64,000 nucleotides of DNA from Anarhynchus alexandrinus (lineage: Eukaryota; Chordata; Aves; Charadriiformes; Charadriidae). Of this stretch, positions 57,950 to 64,000 are shown piece by piece. The translations under genes and the position numbers were made by a program. The stretch is taken from NCBI GenBank assembly GCA_008711295.1, contig VUYV01000054.1, forward strand, positions 3,767,318-3,831,317. The letters are read 5' to 3'. The notes under the pieces are model-generated. The model did not search any database. It was not told where the DNA came from and worked only from the letters and a program-made list of their open reading frames with translations. Within the stretch, counting starts at the first letter, position 1. Each line of letters opens with the position of its first letter.

Positions 57950-60900
57950 GGAAAACAGAAACATCCTATTTCTTATATTTCTTATATTCCCTTTAGTGGT
58001 GGCCGTTAACTTTCGATCATTCCTGTGTACTTCGGCGAGAGTTACGTGTTCTCCGCGTTGTGACAAAGCTGCAGCAAGAAGCGGAGCGTACAGCTGACGA
58101 TGCTGAAGAGAGCACATTTATAGAGCACCGGCAGACACACGAGTTGGGGAATGAAAAGCTGACAAGCTGTTGGCGACATCGAATGGTAAAACGGGAAGGA
58201 GCTGGGAGATACCAGCCCTGAGATTACCTATTACATCACTGTCCCACTTAAGAAGGGGCAGATGCTGATGGTTACCTCCTACCTTGGAGAAAGGTTGTGA
58301 TTTAAATCAGATTTTCTTATAGGTACTCGCTGTTGTCTGTCACTTCGACCAGGTCCTAAAAGGGCTTGTATTAGGCAGGATTGATACCAAGCAGCATGAA
58401 CAATTGAGAAAGACCTCGTCACGCTAGTTTGTGTTGACACCCCACGCTAAGAGGAGAAGTGAACAAAAATAGAGGAAAGAAAGGAAAGGCAATGACAACA
58501 TGAAGACACAGGGAGAAGGCAGTCAAAATGGGAAACTGTCTCCACAAGTGGAGAGCGGACAGAAGGCCTCCAGATGAGGATCCACCAGAAGCAAAGTCAA
58601 GACTCCCAGCACTAAAGAGCTACTTTTATAAGCTGGTCCCTCAAAGCGATATGGGCCATCGTGGCTCCATGTAGGGCCTAAAGTACCAGTGACAGGGTCA
58701 CTGTTGTCCAGCTGTGTAACGGGATCTCCCAGGTCCAGGCTTTGAGCAACTTTGAAGATGAAGTTCAAGAATTCAAATAATTGGTATTTGATGGACAGCG
58801 AAAGCAGCAATGGAGACACTGAAATGACTCAAAGCAGTGAAGAACACAAGAGAACTCAGACTTTGCATCTGCTGATGGGGAACACAGCCCACTGAACAGC
58901 AAGGACTTTGAATACCTTCCCTCTTCTCTCCAGTAATCCCCATTTCTTGTCTGTAGTTAGCTTCAGTCAACAGGCCCTCATTCATCCAAGAGCAGGTTCA
59001 CCCATCACTTGGCAACATGGTTGGGCATCAGATGTACCTTGTGGCAAAGCCTGTCCCTCATCAATGGACCCCAGCAGAGATGCAGTGTCCTGGCCAGCCT
59101 CTGCATTTCAGGATAGGATCAGCCCCTCTGCACACACTTCACGCGTGCTCTCCAAGAATAAGAAGTACTCCATGATCAAAGAGAGAAAACCATGTCTGGA
59201 CACTTGCTTTGTGTCCAGCTCAACCCTGCTGTGACCTTTGAAAAAAAAAAAAAGACAGGTTTCCCACAACACTTGGGTTGAGCTCAGAGCAGCCAACAGT
59301 TTGGAGAGCTTATTGTTTTGAAGTAGAAAAAAATAAATGACAAAGAGGACAAATGTCAGCGGGAGAAGGGAGTCACCAACAGTCGTAGAGTCTCAGTTTG
59401 AACATTTTTCCAAGGGTGACGACGCTGGGGTTTGCATCTCTGTCCCCATACCCGGAGAAGCCTGTTGTTCACAGTGTTGCACCAAAGGTAGCAACAGCAC
59501 GGCCAACACATGCCGCAAGAAAGCTACATAGAGGTGGTGGAGGGTCTGGTAGTCCCAGCAGCAAGAAGCGGAGATAGAAGCTCGGGATTTTATTTCACTC
59601 TTATCAGGCAGGGTTGGTATGAGCAGCGCAGCTTCACTGCTTCAAGAGCCCCGGGCTTTGTTCGCAATCACTCCCACTGGCTCATGCAGCGCTGGGAAAA
59701 TGTCACTCCTCCCCTTCCCTGCTATGCTCCAGTTTTTGTCCTCTGTAAGCAGAGAACAGTTTTATAGTCCCCCTTCACAAGTGATAGCGATCCGCAGATG
59801 AAAGGTGCAGGGCCAGTACTGCAGGTGAGTTACAGCATGGAAAAAATTCACCGATTTTCAACATTTCATCACAGTAACTTCCCAGGAACTTCCAAGCACT
59901 CTAATTGACGCCTTCAACACACAAATACAATGAATTCAGAACCAACTATCAAGTGTGAAACCCACAATGCAACTGCTAGATATGTCACTCCACCACTGCA
60001 AAACAAACAAACAGCCGCCTACGAGGTACAAAGAACTGATAATGCCATGTGATTCATTGGGGGCATCCTGTCTACTTCACCCAAGAGGAGTTCCCAGCAC
60101 CCCCTTGCAAGGATAGAGTTGGTCAGGGAGGAACTGGGCATCTCCAAAGCCATCCGCCAAGTCAAACAGCGGCAGCCACGGCCACACGATTGCTGCCATT
60201 AACCAGGATGATGGAAATTACGACGATCTGCAACAAACAACTCCAAAAGCAATCTGTAAGCAAGAACTATCTGCTGAGTGCTTTGTTGGGAGGATCAAAA
60301 CAGAGCCTTTTCACCCACAGTCTGCAGACAACGGGTTAGTCCATGGAGCATATTTGCAGGGAGGCACAAATAAGAGCAAATTTGAAGCAGTTTAGACACG
60401 CTGGGAAATAATTTGCAAAGAGAAATCAAAGGGGAAAGTCACCGAGTTTTTGCTTTGTTGTGGATTTTATTTTTTTTTTTAATCCTGTCCGGCTGGCTGT
60501 AAGCAGAGTCGTTATTCCCTGTAACACCAGGGGATACGGCACACCAGACACGCGTGTCTCTTGTCAGGCAGCTTGTTTGCAAAGGGCTTGGAGGCCCTCC
60601 GCAGAAAGGTGGTACAGCAGAGCAAGGCAGAGAGGCACTCATTGAATATGGATGCCCACCTGGCTGCTGAATATAGATGAAGATCTCAAAGGCTCCTTTG
60701 CTTCACTCATGTTCAAATACCACGTCGTTGACACAAGAGCTTCCCCAGAACAAAGTGACAAGCATGGCCGCTTCTCGCCAAGCGTGGCCCGAAGAATGTG
60801 CATCCCGTGGTGGTGCTGGGGGAGCTGGCAGGAGGCATCACAGCCCACCTTCCCCATTACACCCACACCTCCATTCAAAAATGGTTCCAGCTACTGAATC

Positions 60901-63900
60901 CCCAAACACACAACGGTGTAGCCATTTTGCATCTCATCCGAGCCACTCCCTGAGATGCTACAACCATTAAAGAAAAAAAAAACAAAAACCAAACAATGAG
61001 GCTTCCAAGCTTTCACGCTTCTGGTGCAATATTTCTGAGGCATGTTTTTTGGCATCTTGCTGTCCCTCACGTTCTCCCCACAAGCCTTCCTGCATTGTGG
61101 CGACGTGTCTCCCTGCTTTCCCCTCCACAAACCGCCTACTTCCGAGACATTAATCCTCTTCCCAGTGTTTTTTGGCTTCAAACCACCTGATCCAGCTCGA
61201 ATGCACGGGCCCCAGGTTTTGTGTAGAGCTGGCAAAAAAACCCAACTGCCTCCATTGAAAATGTACACTTGTTCCTTCGACGCCCTTATTATTAATTGCT
61301 ATAAAACTTAATTTTATTCATCATTTGTTATGCCTCAAAATTCGATGGGAAAAAAATTCAAATTAAGTGAAGTGAAAAGATTTCAGAGATGGTACAGAAG
61401 GCTCCTGAAGGAGCTGAAGAAAACTCTCCGGAGACTGGGAACACAGCGCTAACCCAACCTGAAAGAAAGAAGATCTTAAGACAAAGAAATCTTGCCAAAT
61501 TGATCCTTTAATTATAACATTAGTCGTTTCTTTCAAAGGCTTAATGCAAGAGCTGGGGGTGGGGGGCAGAAAAGACTTAAAGGGAGAAAAGACTTAACAT
61601 CACCAGGATGAGTGGAAGCAATTAGGAGGATTTAAATTACTCTCTTGTTTGGTACAAGGCAGATGGATTTCATTTTTCTTGCCATCATGCTCAACTTCTT
61701 GCTCTGCCAGCAGCTTCCAGAGGTCTTCTCCTCGGCAGACCCAAGGACCCAGCCTTCCCAGGTTGGCCAGCATCCCCTTCCACTCTGCAGCCACTCAGCT
61801 ATTGCCGCAGACCACAAATTCCGGTGATTATAGTAGCTTTGTCACCCTGGAAAGGGGCTGGAAGTACAAGACTGGATAGGGGAAAGGAGTCCACCGGGGC
61901 TACAAGTCTATCATCTCACCCGGAGGACAGATGCTGCAATGAATGGAGGAGGGCTTTACTGCAGAGGTTGAGAAAAGGAGATAGCAAAGAGACAAAACAG
62001 CCTGTCTGGTATCAGAAACTCTGCATGAGTCCTCAGCGTTATACCTGCAAGCATAGCTTATTTTTTATCTTCACTCTTTCATCTTCTTGCTCCCAGTGAC
62101 GAGCTACACATAAGCCATCTTCTTGCCAGGAGGGGCAAAGCAGGCAGGACCTCTGCAGTGGCTAGGACAGGTGAGCCATGGTCGCTCCTGGGATTGGCAT
62201 TACTGCTGCCGTGGCACCGTGCATCCCACGGGCAGCGGGGACCAACCAGCATGGCTTTCACCCGGTCTCTGCTGCTCTGGAGATGCAGCGTGAACACACA
62301 AATCCAAATTGTTTTACATGAGAAACAACTGAAGAAAAAAAAGAAGGGAGAGCAGACCTTTGCAAATCTCTGGTATGGGGCACGTCCAACTTTTGTATCT
62401 CCCTGACTCAAAGCCAACAGACATCAGGGCACTGCACGCAACAGACCATCAGCCGCTGGGTGGAAGGAGGTCCCATCCACCTCTCCTGCCTATCCCACCG
62501 CAGAGATGGCTGCAGCATGCAATTCTCTCTCTGCACCACAGCAGTTCTCCCTGGGAAGAGGTGCAGAGCTGCAGGTGCATCCTGCCCTGCCACAGCAGCG
62601 TGCTGGATGACACCAGCCTCGGGACACAGGACGGCAGCAGGCAACACTTGATAGGAGTCTCAGGATCTTCCTGAGCTCCCAAATCCACCCGCTGCCACGT
62701 GGCAGAAAACACGGCATTTCAGCTGATGCTCCATCCTCGCTCGCTCCCACTGACTCTCTTCTGCCAGGATTATTTCGGTAGCTTGTGTAGCTTTAAAAGC
62801 TGAGCAGTCACATCTCCTTGGGCTTCATACCTGCAAAATGCTCTCAAAGAGGAACAGGGCCAATTTTTTTTTTCCTTCCTGCTTTCAGTTAGAATTAATT
62901 GATCCATAATTGCACCCATAGAGGGGGAAAGTTAATAGACACAGTAATAAATGCCAAAGCCCCAGAAGAACTGGCTCTCCAAGCCCCTGCCTGGAGCGAC
63001 TCCATCTCCTCTTAATAGCGTTGCATGCAATTCCAGTGCATGTGTGCGTGTTAGTATTTAGAGAGAAAAATCGAGGAGCCTCGGTGTGATGGAAATCATT
63101 TCTTTTCCTCTCCCACATACTTTGTGCTTAGGAGCAGATGGATCCAGGCTGTTTACATCACGGAGGTCATGCCTCAGCTTAACAGTTGGGGAACTGACTG
63201 TTGGGAGAGATGCACATCGCAACCAGAAGATTGCTAAATCTGGGCTCTGGCAAACTTCTGATGGTGGCAAGTTAAACATACAAATGTCCTCCTGCAGCCT
63301 CTTCGCATTCAGGACCAGCCTCGGGTGTTTGATTGTTTCCCCAAAGAAAACCACTGCTGAGACAAAGGGAGGGCAGAGAAGCAGCTCTGCAGCAGCTCAC
63401 AAGCCTGAACTTGGAGAAGGCGGCTGGAAATCCCAAGCGGACTTCGATATTTGCCAGTGCAGATGGTGCAGTTTGCAAGCAATGTGTGTCCAGGTTTCCA
63501 TGAGCTGGCTACCAGAACTCCCTGCTCACTGCGGTGCCCTGAGTTAACAGAGTGACTGTGATTTCAGCTAGCCAGGCATGGCTGCCTGTCCTCCCCAAAT
63601 CATTGCCGTAACGCCGGGGAAAGGTTTCCTTCGCGTGGAGTTGTTTCCATGGAGCTCATCCCCAAAGTGACCTTATCCTCCCAGCTCAGCCCAGCCGCAG
63701 GGCATGCAGGGGGATCCAGCCAGACCCTGGCTGCTCATCCAGCGCAGAGGCTGGGGGATGGAAAGGTCACCCCTCTCCTCCCACAGCAGAGCCAAGTGCT
63801 CTCTTCCAGCACAAGAGGATTGCGAGAAGTGCTGAAAACAATAAAAACTAAGCGAGCAAAGCAAGGAACAAAGCCCTTCTTATTGCGCTCAAGGACGTGC

Positions 63901-64000
63901 ATTGTTTGCATGCAGAAGTACCTTCTCCCGCCTCATGTCGCACCCCTCCGTGGCTCTGACAGCAGTTTTGGCAAGAGGATGCTTCCGCACCATCAAGCTA

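Overview
The window is nuclear DNA from a vertebrate, almost certainly a bird. It contains most of one large multi-exon gene on the minus strand, CACNA1E, which encodes the pore-forming alpha-1E subunit (Cav2.3) of R-type voltage-gated calcium channels. The bird call rests on CR1-type LINE tails with the typical avian 3' end (about 308-474, 52738-52815 and 57744-57880), compact introns in GC-rich DNA, and a very vertebrate-like channel protein. The species cannot be told from the sequence.

The gene is identified by its translated exons. The C-terminus ends in the Cav2.3-type tail (...DTEEDDKC), not the ...WC tail of Cav2.1/Cav2.2. The II-III loop carries the Cav2.3-specific arginine/histidine-rich motif RRRRHHMS. 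Transcription runs from high to low coordinates. The first exon seen (53009-53124) encodes the beta-subunit-binding AID helix just after repeat I. The last (6850-7389) carries the stop codon. The exons, with matching splice phases throughout, give about 1,930 codons covering the I-II loop, repeats II, III and IV, and the whole C-terminal tail. The N-terminus, all of repeat I and the promoter lie beyond 64000; 53125-64000 is part of one large intron. Exon numbers used here are inferred by setting the II-III-loop cassette to 19 and the C-terminal cassette to 45. With the 12-nt microexon counted as exon 26, everything then falls into place with the last exon as 48.

Layout: 1-2980 is flank downstream of the gene. 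About 2985-6849 is the likely 3' UTR, with a poly(A) signal near 3001-3006 and a long A-rich tract just after the stop. 6850-16418 holds exons 48 to 39b (C-terminal tail, IQ and EF-hand). 21002-21098 is a second version of the EF-hand exon. 23798-31927 holds repeat IV and most of repeat III. 33795-33806 is the microexon in the IIIS3-S4 linker. 37929-39133 is the start of repeat III. 39685-46065 is the II-III loop. 47492-51102 is repeat II. 51449-53124 is the I-II loop.

The most interesting content is the splicing architecture. It includes a pair of 97-nt EF-hand exons (39a/39b) that look mutually exclusive, and a 12-nt microexon with UGC-rich upstream sequence. A 57-nt cassette (exon 19) duplicates the start of exon 20 and sits next to a long UG-repeat. 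A 129-nt C-terminal cassette (exon 45) and a probable GC-AG intron after exon 10 complete the set. No other protein gene, tRNA, rRNA or CRISPR array was recognised.
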